Shown piece by piece: positions 43,097 to 52,096 of a stretch of 64,000 nucleotides of DNA (position 1 is the first letter of the stretch; each line of letters opens with the position of its first letter). A program made the position numbers and the translations under genes. This DNA is from Ornithinibacillus sp. 4-3 (lineage in GTDB: Bacteria; Bacillota; Bacilli; Bacillales; Amphibacillaceae), in assembly GCF_040958695.1 (NCBI RefSeq), contig NZ_CP162599.1, positions 3,630,001-3,694,000 on the forward strand, in the 5' to 3' direction. The notes below the pieces were generated by a model. The model had not been told where the DNA came from, ran no database searches, and saw only the letters and a program-made list of their open reading frames with translations.

Positions 43097-45070
43097 TTAA
43101 TCTCTCCCCTCAAAATATTCATCTAATAAATCCTTTAACAACGCCTCTGTTTCTTCCGTTGTTGTATCACTTATTTGTGTTGCTGCATTTGTTAAATGCC
43201 CTCCACCATTCATTTTCTCCATAATGATTTGTACATTGACATCACCTAATGAACGAGCACTCACTCCTATTTTTCCTGAAGCAAGTGGAGAAATTACGAA
43301 AGAAGCAATAACACCACTCATGGTCAATAAGGTATCTGCTGCTTGAGCAATAATAACCTGATCAAAAATTTCTTCACTATCTGATTTTGTAATAGCGATA
43401 GAATCACGATAAAAATATGTTTTCTCAATTAGTTTACTACGTTTCACATATACATCTAAATCTTCCTTCATAAAGCGCTGAACTAATACAGTATCTGCAC
43501 CTTTTGAACGCAAGTAAGAAGCGGCATCGAAAGTTCTTGAGCCTGTTCGCAATGTGAAGCTCTTTGTATCTACAATAATTCCAGCTAATAATGCTGTCGC
43601 TTCTAGCATTTTTAGTTTTATCTTACTCGGCTGATACTCTAATAACTCTGTAACGAGCTCTGCTGTCGAAGATGCATATGGTTCCATATATACTAATGTT
43701 GGATTTTCGATAAAATCTTCACCTCGACGATGATGATCAATAATCACTTTATACTCTGATTTATATAACAGGCTTTCACTAGCCACCATAGATGGTTTAT
43801 GTGTATCTACAACAACAATTAAGCTTCGTGGTGTAATAAGGTCTTCTGCTTCTTCAGAGCTAATAAATTGTCGCCATAAGCTTTCTTCCTTTGTCAAAGC
43901 CTCAATAATACGTTGTACCCCAGTAATATTATCATCCTCATCAAATACAATATAACCTTGAACATCATTAGCTCTAGCAATATTTAAAATACCGATAGAA
44001 GAACCCAGTGAATCCATATCTGGAGAACGATGCCCCATAATAATTACCTTGTCACTAGCTCTTACTAATTCCGTTAACGCATGGGAAATCACTCGCGCTC
44101 GTACTCGTGTTCGTTTTTCCATTGGACTTGTTTTTCCACCATAGAAACGAACCTTTCCTTGATCATCTTTAATAACTACTTGGTCACCCCCGCGCCCAAG
44201 CGCTAAATCGAGACCTGATTGAGCTAATTCACCAATAGGTTGTAAACCTAAATCACCATAGCCTACTCCAATACTTAAAGTAATTGGGTTTTTTAACTTA
44301 TGTTCAATTTCTAATTCACGCACTTTATCTAAAATCTCAAACTTTGTTCCTTCTAATTGTTGCAAAATCTTTTTCGTTGCAACTGCTAAAAAGCGATCCT
44401 GAGAAGTTCGCTTTAAATAAATTCCATAGTCATTAGACCAATTATTTAATAAAGAAGTAACTTTGGAGTTTAACATACTTTTTACTGTATCGTCCATATT
44501 TTGAGTAATTTCCTCATAATTATCTAAGAAGATAATTGCCATTACTGTCTGATCTTCCTCATATGATTTTTGTAAGGCATATTGTTCTGTACGATCGAAT
44601 AAATAAAGCAAGTGCTCTTCTAAATTAATTGTAACCTCAAATTCATAATCTCCTAGGCGCACCCAGCCCTCTGTCTTATTTTCATGCATCATTTGATCTA
44701 ACTTTTCCGATAAACGATGTAATGGTGTGCCAACTAAAGAGTCCTCTTCCGCAAATTTATTCATATACGGATTGGTCCATTCAATTTTCAACTTTTCATC
44801 ATATAAAATAATCCCAATAGGCATTTTTAAAAGTGCAACCTCTGCTACTTTCTCTATGCGATGAGACAGAGACAAAATATAATCCTGTTGTTTTTTAAAT
44901 AGTTTCTGCTCGATTTGTAAGCTATAGAAAAAGGAAATAATCAGCAGGATTGCCATAATGATTCCTAGCCACAATTGGTAATATGTAACAGCAGCAACTG
45001 AAACGGCTGATATTACATAGACAAGCCATACATGGCGATTCATAAATCCTCTTTTGTTTGAATTGGGCAT
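43097..45070 (-). CDS. gdpP: GdpP, membrane cyclic-di-AMP phosphodiesterase
   Basis: 657 residues. Two N-terminal membrane helices (~12-52), a PAS domain (~75-150), a degenerate GGDEF domain (~170-300), then DHH (MGHRSPDMDSLGSSIG near 345, VVDTHKPS, VIIDHHRRGEDF) and DHHA1 (GKIGVSARSLGDVNVQ, GGGHLTNAATQIS) domains. It hydrolyses c-di-AMP to pApA and so influences K+/osmotic balance, beta-lactam tolerance and sporulation. In an operon with yybS (25 bp upstream) and rplI. All catalytic DHH motifs look intact. Confidence 0.97.
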   Translation of the reverse strand: MPNSNKRGFMNRHVWLVYVISAVSVAAVTYYQLWLGIIMAILLIISFFYSLQIEQKLFKKQQDYILSLSHRIEKVAEVALLKMPIGIILYDEKLKIEWTNPYMNKFAEEDSLVGTPLHRLSEKLDQMMHENKTEGWVRLGDYEFEVTINLEEHLLYLFDRTEQYALQKSYEEDQTVMAIIFLDNYEEITQNMDDTVKSMLNSKVTSLLNNWSNDYGIYLKRTSQDRFLAVATKKILQQLEGTKFEILDKVRELEIEHKLKNPITLSIGVGYGDLGLQPIGELAQSGLDLALGRGGDQVVIKDDQGKVRFYGGKTSPMEKRTRVRARVISHALTELVRASDKVIIMGHRSPDMDSLGSSIGILNIARANDVQGYIVFDEDDNITGVQRIIEALTKEESLWRQFISSEEAEDLITPRSLIVVVDTHKPSMVASESLLYKSEYKVIIDHHRRGEDFIENPTLVYMEPYASSTAELVTELLEYQPSKIKLKMLEATALLAGIIVDTKSFTLRTGSRTFDAASYLRSKGADTVLVQRFMKEDLDVYVKRSKLIEKTYFYRDSIAITKSDSEEIFDQVIIAQAADTLLTMSGVIASFVISPLASGKIGVSARSLGDVNVQIIMEKMNGGGHLTNAATQISDTTTEETEALLKDLLDEYFEGRD

Positions 45071-45095
45071 ATAACTTCAGCTCCCACTGTTTCTA

Positions 45096-46043
45096 TTATT
45101 TATCCTCATTAGATAGTCGTTTTCGTAGATTAAATCCTAAGTCAATTATACCTAAGATTCGAACGAAATAAAGCAGAAGAACTGGAAAAATCACAGTTAA
45201 AACAACGACTACAATTGGTAATACATTTGATTTTTGCTTATAATGCGCATAATAAAACAGAAAAGATAAACCTTGTAGCACTAATAATAAACCTGTAAAT
45301 GTCATGACATTATTGATAACCATGTTGAAGTTTGTATTTGGATCCTCCATGAACAGAGTAATAATAATTCCGAGGAAATAAATCCAAATTAATGCTAAAG
45401 GAAATTGTAGCTTACGAAATGGCGGAAAACGTAAATGTTTCCTTTCTATACGACTGATGATTCGATAGCTAATCCATTGAGACAAAAATGCAGAAAACAT
45501 TGCTGAAATAGCAATCCCTACTGGAACAAGTGTCATCATTTGTGTAATCGAGCGATCAATTAATTCCAAATTCTCCTCTGTACCTGTGTTAATACCAACC
45601 TGTTCCATTATTTCTGAGCTAAACTGTACAGATTCCCGCATCATCGTTTCAAACTCTGCAATAATATTTACTTGAAAAACAAATTGGCTATATAAAAGCA
45701 TAAGGACAAATCCTATGACAAAGCCTATTGTTCCTCTTGCCCAAGTTTCATACGGGCTTAAACGCCCCCGAATTGCTTCCCCTACCATAATTCCACTAAT
45801 ACCAGCTATTGCAGTAAGTGGAATAGCTATTGCTGGCTGGATGAAAAACGATATAAGCATTGTCACTACAAGCATAATGAGCCCTGATTGCCAATTATGT
45901 TTAGCTACATACATAATAAAAGGTACAGGTAATACAAAAATCGCTACCATTAATAGCATTGGAATAAATAAAGATAAAATCATTAATATAATATATATTC
46001 CTGCTAGCATGGCACCTTCAGAAATTTTTTTAGATTGATCCAT
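45096..46043 (-). CDS. yybS: YybS-like DUF2232 membrane protein
   Basis: 315 residues, about eight membrane helices (ISEGAMLAGIYIILMILSLF at the start). It belongs to the DUF2232 group, found upstream of gdpP-rplI across Bacillales. Function is not known; an energy-coupling/transport S-component-like fold has been suggested for the group. First gene of yybS-gdpP-rplI-dnaC, judged by spacing. AGGTGGA precedes the ATG. Confidence 0.88.
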   Translation of the reverse strand: MDQSKKISEGAMLAGIYIILMILSLFIPMLLMVAIFVLPVPFIMYVAKHNWQSGLIMLVVTMLISFFIQPAIAIPLTAIAGISGIMVGEAIRGRLSPYETWARGTIGFVIGFVLMLLYSQFVFQVNIIAEFETMMRESVQFSSEIMEQVGINTGTEENLELIDRSITQMMTLVPVGIAISAMFSAFLSQWISYRIISRIERKHLRFPPFRKLQFPLALIWIYFLGIIITLFMEDPNTNFNMVINNVMTFTGLLLVLQGLSFLFYYAHYKQKSNVLPIVVVVLTVIFPVLLLYFVRILGIIDLGFNLRKRLSNEDK

Positions 46044-46349
46044 TAGTCCACCTCTAGTAAATTAACTTAAGTCTCATATATTTATTACATTTTAAATCTT
46101 CATTGATATACAGATTTATAAATATCAAATTTTACTACATGAGAGACTTTTTCTAAAATGTTTATTTTTTAGCTATAAAAGAAAAGCCTTTAATCTCGTA
46201 ATATTTTTACTTTCAACTAAATAGTTTAAAAGCTAAGTTACGAAAAAAGTCTTATTTCTTATTTTTACCTAAAAATACACATATGATTATTATACACTTA
46301 TTCCTTTTTAAACTATAATGATAGGATAAATGATAGAAGGATGAATGAA
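46044..46349. other. Divergent region between yybS and DUF1189-like gene
   Basis: 306 bp, AT-rich. Contains the plus-strand promoter at 46291-46319. No gene or RNA recognised; the yybS promoter could not be fixed. Confidence 0.5.
46291..46319 (+). promoter_or_regulatory. Sigma-A-like promoter of the DUF1189-like gene
   Basis: TATACA (46291-46296), 17-nt spacer, TATAAT (46314-46319), followed by AGAAGG and the start codon at 46350. The -10 is perfect; the -35 matches four of six. Confidence 0.55.
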
Positions 46350-46835
46350 ATGATTTTTATAAAAACGTTCTTAGAAAGTTTGAAATTACCTAATAAACAG
46401 GCTTTATTCCGCTTAAATCGAGTAGGTATGGATATCGTTGTAATTTATATGTTTATTCTAATTCTACTTGCATCCGTTCCTTCACTAGTAAGTCAAATAG
46501 AGGCAAACAGCGTATCAGATATGAATATGAATGTTTTCTTTCTATTAATTTACTTCTTTATTTTTTACTATTTACCTGTGACAGTTTTTATTTTCGGGCT
46601 ACTCTCATTAGTTGCATACGCTGGAGTTGGAATTGCTAATTTATTAAAAAGAAAATTAAGATTCGCGATTTTGTGGAAAATGACAGCTTTCACTTCTACT
46701 ATTCCACTTATTCTTTTCACTATTTTAACATTTTTCCTAGATATTCCGACATACTTCTTTTGGATAGCAATCATTTATATACTCATTATGCTTGTTAGAA
46801 TGATTACCATTTATCCAAAACGAGTACAAAAGTAA
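46350..46835 (+). CDS. DUF1189-like small membrane protein
   Basis: 161 residues from ATG 46350 (AGAAGG 9 nt upstream; an ATG at 46341 directly abuts that site). FIKTFLESLKLPNKQALFRL at the N-terminus, then four hydrophobic helices. The start resembles DUF1189 (YvdJ-type) membrane proteins, in which a short N-terminal sequence with a Phe/Leu-rich entry precedes several helices, but this one is shorter than most members. Function unknown. Monocistronic with a terminator. Confidence 0.6.
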   Translation: MIFIKTFLESLKLPNKQALFRLNRVGMDIVVIYMFILILLASVPSLVSQIEANSVSDMNMNVFFLLIYFFIFYYLPVTVFIFGLLSLVAYAGVGIANLLKRKLRFAILWKMTAFTSTIPLILFTILTFFLDIPTYFFWIAIIYILIMLVRMITIYPKRVQK

Positions 46836-46916
46836 TTTATTCTTAATGAAAAATTTATATAGACTCCTATTGATGGATTATCCAAATTATAATCGTTATT
46901 TAGCAAATTTATTCTT

Positions 46917-46963
46917 AAAAAACAAGCTCCTAAGCAAAATTAGCTTAGAAGCTTGTTTTTTAC
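46917..46963 (+). terminator. Terminator of the DUF1189-like gene
   Basis: Arms AAAACAAGCT+CTAAGC and GCTTAG+AGCTTGTTTT with a single mismatch, followed by TTTT. Confidence 0.85.
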
Positions 46964-47009
46964 ACCCTTACATATTCTCTAGTTATTCCTCTGTTGTTAC
47001 CATTCCAAA

Positions 47010-47400
47010 CTAAACTGCATTAGAAGGATATAGACTTCCTTCTTTATAGGCTTGTACCTGTGCCTTATAGGTTGTTCCCGGCATTAATCCATCAATAACG
47101 ATGTGATTATCAGAACTACTGTATGATTGATTATCTATAGAAATCTCATATTTCACATATTTATTATCACTAAAACCTAATACAACTTTTTGAGGAGTGG
47201 CTTCCACGATTATATTAGCTAAAACAGGAATCATCAGATCCAGCAATTGCCTATTTCTACAACCATATCATTTACATTAAAGTATGACCATTTCTCTGTG
47301 AGTGAACTCTTAATGGATTATCATAAACAGTGACAGGCTTTGTGGGTGATTGACTAATAGAATGAGATTCTATAAAATGACAACCATAGATATCTTAATA
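47010..47400 (-). pseudogene. Remnant of a surface protein with a fibronectin-type-III-like domain
   Basis: An open stretch at 47010-47246 (78 codons) encodes an FnIII-like piece: VVLGFSDNKYVKYEISIDNQ and IDGLMPGTTYKAQVQAYKEG, the pattern of the later beta-strands. There is no ribosome-binding site and the frame opens just after a stop. In the adjacent 47280-47400 interval another minus-strand frame reads SQSPTKPVTVYDNPLRV before a stop, suggesting a further fragment. The rest of any protein is missing, so this looks like a decayed secreted or cell-surface gene. Confidence 0.45.
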
Positions 47401-47458
47401 TTTCAACTTATTAGACAGGAAGATTGTAGATATTTAAGAATTGAAAGGGATGGTATAG

Positions 47459-48217
47459 ATGAAAGCTTATATTTTACCGAAAATGACATGGCCTGAAGTT
47501 GAGAAATCATTGAAGGATGTAAAAGTGGCGATCGTACCTATTGGGGCACAGGAGCAACATGGTCCTCATATAGCGGAAGGGTGCGACTCATATCGATCTG
47601 AGAAATTTAGTGAATTATTGGCTGAGAAATGCTTTCCGCATGTCATCGTAACGCCAACTGTAACATACGGTGTTTCCCCACACCACATGGATTTTCCAGG
47701 CACTATTTCACTGCGACCAGAAACATTAATGGCGATTTTAGAAGATATTGTATCAAGCTTGAAGCAACATGGCATCGAGAAATTTCTATTTATTAATGGA
47801 CATGGCGGAAATAGTGCAACGATCTCTGTTTCAGCCAATATTTTGACACGCAAATATGATGTAGAGATTGCATCAAGTGATTTTATAAATGCAGCTGTAA
47901 ATACAACGAAAGAAGAGGTGCATTCGGAGCATTTTGGGCATGCCTGTGAGCGTGAAACTTCGGAAAGTATGTATTTAGCGCCAGAAATTGTTCGTACAGA
48001 TAAGATTCAAGCAGGAGATATGAACATGGACTCTTTCGCTATGAAGTACCGTAAAAAGCCATATATCAGTATTGTTAACCAGTTTAAAGAAATTACAAAT
48101 AGCGGTAATATTGGCGATGGGAAGAAAGGAAGCTATGAATTAGGAGAGAAGATGATCAACGAGGCACTGGATAACATAAGTGAATTTATACTAGATTTTA
48201 TGAAAACTAAACGGTAG
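47459..48217 (+). CDS. Creatininase-family amidohydrolase
   Basis: 252 residues, family length. Metal ligands: AIVPIGAQEQHGPHIAEGCD (Glu and His, ~32-45, then Asp), LFINGHGGNSATI (His ~115) and HACERETSESMYL (Glu ~165). Members include creatinine amidohydrolase and mycofactocin/riboflavin-type ring-opening enzymes; the substrate cannot be assigned here. GAAAGGGATGG precedes the ATG. No related pathway gene is adjacent. It sits as an insertion relative to B. subtilis between yybS and rpsR. Confidence 0.85.
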   Translation: MKAYILPKMTWPEVEKSLKDVKVAIVPIGAQEQHGPHIAEGCDSYRSEKFSELLAEKCFPHVIVTPTVTYGVSPHHMDFPGTISLRPETLMAILEDIVSSLKQHGIEKFLFINGHGGNSATISVSANILTRKYDVEIASSDFINAAVNTTKEEVHSEHFGHACERETSESMYLAPEIVRTDKIQAGDMNMDSFAMKYRKKPYISIVNQFKEITNSGNIGDGKKGSYELGEKMINEALDNISEFILDFMKTKR

Positions 48218-48313
48218 AGACAGAGAAGATTCTTTAAATGAGATAACTGTGATTGTTATGATTGCTTCACCAAGCTGCTCTACACTTATGCTAAATATAG
48301 CTATTACTAAAAA

Positions 48314-48350
48314 AATAAGCTCCCAAGCCAAATTGGCTTAGGAGCTTAAT
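48314..48350. terminator. Bidirectional terminator, creatininase gene / rpsR
   Basis: Arms TAAGCTCC+AAGCC and GGCTT+GGAGCTTA with one mismatch, followed on the minus strand by ATTTTTTTA just after the rpsR stop. Confidence 0.85.
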
Positions 48351-48354
48351 ATTT

Positions 48355-48585
48355 TTACTCACTTACATATGGTAATAATGCCATTGTACGAGCACGTTTA
48401 ATTGCTGTAGTTAATTTACGTTGATATTTAGCAGAAGTTCCAGTTACACGGCGTGGTAAAATTGTTCCACGCTCAGAAATGAAACGTTTTAATAAATCAA
48501 CATCTTTATAATCGATATGTGTAATGCCATTTGCAGTGAAATAACATACTTTACGACGTCTTGGACGACCGCGACGAGCTGCCAT
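48355..48585 (-). CDS. rpsR: Ribosomal protein bS18
   Basis: 76 residues. [20 protein letters not shown] and [20 protein letters not shown] are signatures of bS18; a single Cys in the N-terminal part and no zinc motif of the CxxC kind. It is placed on the 30S platform, paired with bS6. Last gene of rpsF-ssb-rpsR, 65 bp after ssb; AAGGAGGATTTCAC precedes the ATG. Confidence 0.98.
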   Translation of the reverse strand: MAARRGRPRRRKVCYFTANGITHIDYKDVDLLKRFISERGTILPRRVTGTSAKYQRKLTTAIKRARTMALLPYVSE

Positions 48586-48650
48586 GTGAAATCCTCCTTC
48601 TAATTCATTTTCTATTTATCCATTAGCCTGATAAACAGGCTTCCATTCAA

Positions 48651-49133
48651 TTAAAACGGTAAATCATCGTCAGAAATATCGACTGGGCCACCATCATTTT
48701 GGAAAGGACCATCATCGTATTTAACTGGTGAGGGTTGAGTTGGATATGGATTCTGGTTATAGTCTTGATTTGGCTGATATCCTGATTGACCTTGTCCTGA
48801 AACAGCACCTGCTCCTCTAGATTCAAGGAATTGTACGCTATCTGCGACAACCTCTGTTATATAAACCATTTTACCATCTTGTCCTTCATAACTACGAGAT
48901 TGTAGACGTCCATCTACACCAACAAGATTTCCCTTTTTCATATAATTAGCAAGGTTTTCTGCTGGCCTACGCCAAACGACACAGTTAATAAAATCTGCAT
49001 CTCGATTACCTTGTTGATTTGTAAAAGGTCGGTTTACTGCCAACGTGAAGTTTGCTACAGCTACACCACTAGGCGTATAGCGTAAATCAGGATCTCTTGT
49101 CAATCTACCGACAAGCACAACTCGATTTAACAT
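48651..49133 (-). CDS. ssb: Single-stranded DNA-binding protein SSB
   Basis: 160 residues. OB-fold: [20 protein letters not shown] at the N-terminus, [14 protein letters not shown] and GDRLQSRS-like strands near 70; a flexible Gly/Gln/Pro/Asn-rich linker (~110-145); and the acidic C-terminal tip DISDDDLPF that recruits partner proteins. Corresponds to the essential B. subtilis SsbA by its operon position. Gap of 18 bp to rpsF. Confidence 0.97.
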   Translation of the reverse strand: MLNRVVLVGRLTRDPDLRYTPSGVAVANFTLAVNRPFTNQQGNRDADFINCVVWRRPAENLANYMKKGNLVGVDGRLQSRSYEGQDGKMVYITEVVADSVQFLESRGAGAVSGQGQSGYQPNQDYNQNPYPTQPSPVKYDDGPFQNDGGPVDISDDDLPF

Positions 49134-49151
49134 CAGAACCTCTCCTTATAA

Positions 49152-49439
49152 TTAGTCTTCTACGCGAACTGCGATATGACGAATAATATCTTCTGAATAC
49201 TTAGCTTGACGTTCGAATTCATTGATTGCTTCTTCTCCACTTGCAAAGTTAACTAATACATAGTAACCATCGCGATGGTCTTCGATTTCGTAAGCAAGCC
49301 TCTTTTTACCTTTTTCTTCTACTTTTTCAATCTCCGCGCCATTATCTGTTAAAACGCTATTAAAACGTTCAATTAGAGCTTTTTGAGCCTCTTCTTCGAT
49401 ATTTGGGCGGATGATGTACATAATTTCGTATTTTCTCAT
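49152..49439 (-). CDS. rpsF: Ribosomal protein bS6
   Basis: 95 residues. [20 protein letters not shown] at the start and [20 protein letters not shown] in the middle are typical. bS6 binds bS18 on the 30S subunit; the pair represses its own operon by binding a leader RNA, a candidate for which is at 49467-49519. First gene of rpsF-ssb-rpsR; AAAAGGAGGTG precedes the ATG. Confidence 0.98.
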   Translation of the reverse strand: MRKYEIMYIIRPNIEEEAQKALIERFNSVLTDNGAEIEKVEEKGKKRLAYEIEDHRDGYYVLVNFASGEEAINEFERQAKYSEDIIRHIAVRVED

Positions 49440-49466
49440 CCGTTACACCTCCTTTTGGTCTTAGCG

Positions 49467-49519
49467 GCCCCTAATTTATTTAGGAGCAAGGAGTAATTGT
49501 TAATAGTTAATAATTACTC
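49467..49519 (-). promoter_or_regulatory. Candidate S6:S18 autoregulatory leader hairpins upstream of rpsF
   Basis: On the minus strand: an outer hairpin GAGTAATT...AATTACTC (49519-49491) and a GCTCCTAA...TTAGGGGC hairpin (49487-49467) followed by CCGC. The known S6:S18-binding leader has a hairpin with a conserved CCG; the CCG here is next to the stem rather than clearly bulged in it, so this is tentative. Confidence 0.45.
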
Positions 49520-49592
49520 ACAATGCCAAATTATATCATGAAAACTACCATAACACAACTCAAACTATGAAATTCCTCACTTAGTTAATTTA

Positions 49593-49612
49593 TATAGAAC
49601 ATATGTTCTATA
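49593..49612. promoter_or_regulatory. LexA-box-like perfect palindrome upstream of rpsF-ssb-rpsR
   Basis: TATAGAACATATGTTCTATA, a 20-bp perfect palindrome overlapping the ychF stop codon. Its core AGAACATATGTTCT matches 12 of 14 positions of the Bacillus SOS box CGAACRNRYGTTYC. It lies 154-173 bp before the rpsF start codon. Confidence 0.45.
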
Positions 49613-50708
49613 CGTTGAATCGGAAAAGAATGATATCTCCATCTTTTACAATATATTCTTTCCCTTCTGACCGAACTTTTCCATTCTCTTTAGCTTGTCC
49701 CATTGAACCAGCTGCCATCAGATCATCATATGAAACTGTTTCAGCTCGAATAAATCCTCTTTCAAAGTCAGTATGAATAATTCCTGCTGCTTGAGGAGCT
49801 TTCATTCCATTGCGGAACGTCCATGCACGTACTTCTTTTTCTCCAGCAGTAAAATACGTTCCTAAACCTAACAAGCTATAAGCTGCTTTAATAAGCTTAT
49901 CAAGACCCGATTCATTGATTCCTAACTCTTCTAGAAACATGGCTTTTTCTTCTTGATCTAATTCAGAAATTTCAGCTTCTATATTTGCACAAATTACTAC
50001 AACCTCTGCATTTTCTTTCACTGCAAATTCTTTTAGCTTTTGTACATTTTCATTGTCCTCTGGATTAGCAATATCATCTTCTCCAACATTTGCTACATAT
50101 AATACAGGCTTACTTGTTAATAAATGAAGTTGTTTAACAATTTTCTTCTCTTCATCTTTATATTCTAAAGCACGAGCAGGTGTATCATTTTCTAAGCCTT
50201 CTTTAATTCTTATTAATACATCATGTTCAGCAATTGCTGCTTCATCACGTTGTCTCACTAATTTTTGAACTCGATCAATACGCTTATTAACAGCCTCTAG
50301 GTCTGCTAAATTTAATTCTAAATTTATTACTTCAGCATCATCAATAGGATCTACTTGCCCTGAAACATGTGTAATATTTTCATCATCGAAGCAACGTACC
50401 ACATGACAAATAGCATCTACTTGACGAATATGAGATAGAAACTGATTTCCTAAACCTTCGCCCTTACTAGCACCTTTTACAATTCCTGCTATATCTGTAA
50501 ATTCAAATGCAGTTGGGATTGTTTTTTTTGGCTTTACTACTTCTGTTAATTTATTTAATCGCTCATCAGGTACTTCTACAATACCTACGTTAGGATCAAT
50601 TGTGCAGAATGGATAATTTGCTGATTCTGCTCCAGCTTGCGTAATCGCATTAAATAATGTTGATTTACCTACGTTTGGCAAACCAACAATTCCTGCTGTT
50701 AATGACAT
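49608..50708 (-). CDS. ychF: YchF (OLA1-type) redox-regulated ATPase
   Basis: 366 residues. TRAFAC/OBG-type P-loop protein: G1 GLPNVGKSTLFNAITQAG at the N-terminus, FTDIAGIVKGASKGEGLGNQF (G3), YVANVGEDD, and a C-terminal TGS domain (TFRNGMKAPQAAGIIHTDFE...DGDIILFRFNV). The G4 motif deviates from NKxD, as in YchF/OLA1, which prefers ATP. It associates with the ribosome and influences stress responses. Lies upstream of rpsF-ssb-rpsR. Confidence 0.97.
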   Translation of the reverse strand: MSLTAGIVGLPNVGKSTLFNAITQAGAESANYPFCTIDPNVGIVEVPDERLNKLTEVVKPKKTIPTAFEFTDIAGIVKGASKGEGLGNQFLSHIRQVDAICHVVRCFDDENITHVSGQVDPIDDAEVINLELNLADLEAVNKRIDRVQKLVRQRDEAAIAEHDVLIRIKEGLENDTPARALEYKDEEKKIVKQLHLLTSKPVLYVANVGEDDIANPEDNENVQKLKEFAVKENAEVVVICANIEAEISELDQEEKAMFLEELGINESGLDKLIKAAYSLLGLGTYFTAGEKEVRAWTFRNGMKAPQAAGIIHTDFERGFIRAETVSYDDLMAAGSMGQAKENGKVRSEGKEYIVKDGDIILFRFNV

Positions 50709-50790
50709 GTATTTCCACTCCTTAAGGATTTAATTCATATGAACCTGGCTGTCACATCAATTATAGATAGTCATAAGTAAATTGACAAGC

Positions 50791-50843
50791 ATAGAAAAAG
50801 GAAAAACAAACATGTTTTTAATGCTTATTTTCCCTTTTCTCTA
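50791..50843. terminator. AT-rich hairpin between ychF and the DUF951 gene
   Basis: Imperfect arms TAGAAAAAGGAAAA and TTTTCCCTTTTCTCTA around AAACATGTTT; may end transcription from the DUF951 gene. Weak evidence. Confidence 0.35.
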
Positions 50844-50893
50844 TACCATTTTCATTTTTTATAAATAGCAGCTCTTCAAATACTTATATTTGG

Positions 50894-51094
50894 TTATTCT
50901 TCATGCTTTTCAATAATTCTTTTTACTTTCTTTACAAACTCTCGACGTGGAATAAGTACACTATGTTCGCAACCTTGACATTTGATTCGTATATCCATTC
51001 CCATACGAATAATCTTCCAACGATTTTCTCCACATGGATGTTGTTTTTTCATTTCAACAATATCATTCAAACCAAAATCTTTATTATTCGCCAT
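50894..51094 (-). CDS. yyzM: DUF951 small protein (YyzM-like)
   Basis: 66 residues. GLNDIVEMKKQHPCGENRWK and RIKCQGCEHSVLIPRREFVK give a HPCGxNxW...CxxC pattern with two or three conserved cysteines, probable zinc binding. The family is conserved next to ychF in Bacillales and its function is unknown. It lies 32 bp after the MscS-type gene, probably in the same transcription unit. Confidence 0.9.
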   Translation of the reverse strand: MANNKDFGLNDIVEMKKQHPCGENRWKIIRMGMDIRIKCQGCEHSVLIPRREFVKKVKRIIEKHEE

Positions 51095-51126
51095 TTTAAT
51101 CCTCCCTCAACACATATTGTACTTCA

Positions 51127-51942
51127 TTACGTATGATGGACAGTAATTCCATTAGAATTAAGCTTTTCTTTAATTTCTTTACGAATAACTCTTGATATCA
51201 TTACCTGGTGATTAGGCAACGTTTCTGCAATAATTCTAATAACAACATGTGATAACTCTAATGCTTCAATTCCTTCTATAGTTGGTTTAGCAAGAACCTC
51301 CTTATATCTACCCGGTAAATCCTCCAAAATCATTTCAATTAACTTTTCAGCTTGCTCCACATCTGCTTCGTAGGAAAGATTAATATCTACTATAGCTAAT
51401 CCATTATGTATCGAATAATTCGTTACTTGTGTAATGTTTCCATTAGGTATAATTTGTTGTTCTCCTGTATAACTCTTCAATTTTGTAGTTCGTAAACCTA
51501 TTTCCTCTACTGTTCCTTCGATACCCAATATATCAACATAGTCTCCAACAGAAAATTGATCTTCAAATATTATAAAGAAACCAGAGATAATATCTTTTAC
51601 TAAGCTTTGAGCTCCAAAACCAATTGCAAGACCTACAACTCCTGCCCCAGCTATTAATGGCATAATTTCAAAACCAAAAGCAGACAATATCATGATAAAA
51701 GCAACGAAATAAACAATGTATGTGACTACACTTTTCAGTAATTTTGTTAATGTATTCTCTCTTCTCTCAGATATACTAATTTTCCGATGATGCCTCTGCT
51801 TAACAAATAATCGATCAATAATTTTACGACTAAGCTTTATAACAATCCCAGCTAAAAGAAGAATTAAGAAAATATGTAATGCTTTTTCTCCGATAGAAAG
51901 CCAGAATTCGGAATTCATTATATGTTCCTTTATATTTTCCAA
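51127..51942 (-). CDS. MscS-family small-conductance mechanosensitive channel
   Basis: 271 residues. Three N-terminal membrane helices (~15-35, 62-82, 90-110); the pore-lining TM3 region FEIMPLIAGAGVVGLAIGFG with QSLVKDIISGFFIIFEDQF is the MscS signature, followed by the cytoplasmic beta/vestibule domain (VGDYVDILGIEGTVEEIGLR). The start is TTG 51942 with GGAGGT 7 nt upstream. It releases solutes during osmotic downshock. Upstream of the DUF951 and ychF genes. Confidence 0.92.
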   Translation of the reverse strand: MENIKEHIMNSEFWLSIGEKALHIFLILLLAGIVIKLSRKIIDRLFVKQRHHRKISISERRENTLTKLLKSVVTYIVYFVAFIMILSAFGFEIMPLIAGAGVVGLAIGFGAQSLVKDIISGFFIIFEDQFSVGDYVDILGIEGTVEEIGLRTTKLKSYTGEQQIIPNGNITQVTNYSIHNGLAIVDINLSYEADVEQAEKLIEMILEDLPGRYKEVLAKPTIEGIEALELSHVVIRIIAETLPNHQVMISRVIRKEIKEKLNSNGITVHHT

Positions 51943-52096
51943 ATGTAGAACCTCCTCTTTCTCTTATGTTCTTTTGGAATATCTATAGTAAATATTACAC
52001 CATTCTGCTTTTTAGTAAAAGAAATTATAATTTTAATCCATTTAAAAATGCAGAAGGTTCTATGGATGAATTCACCCACTCCCCTTCTACACTTAT

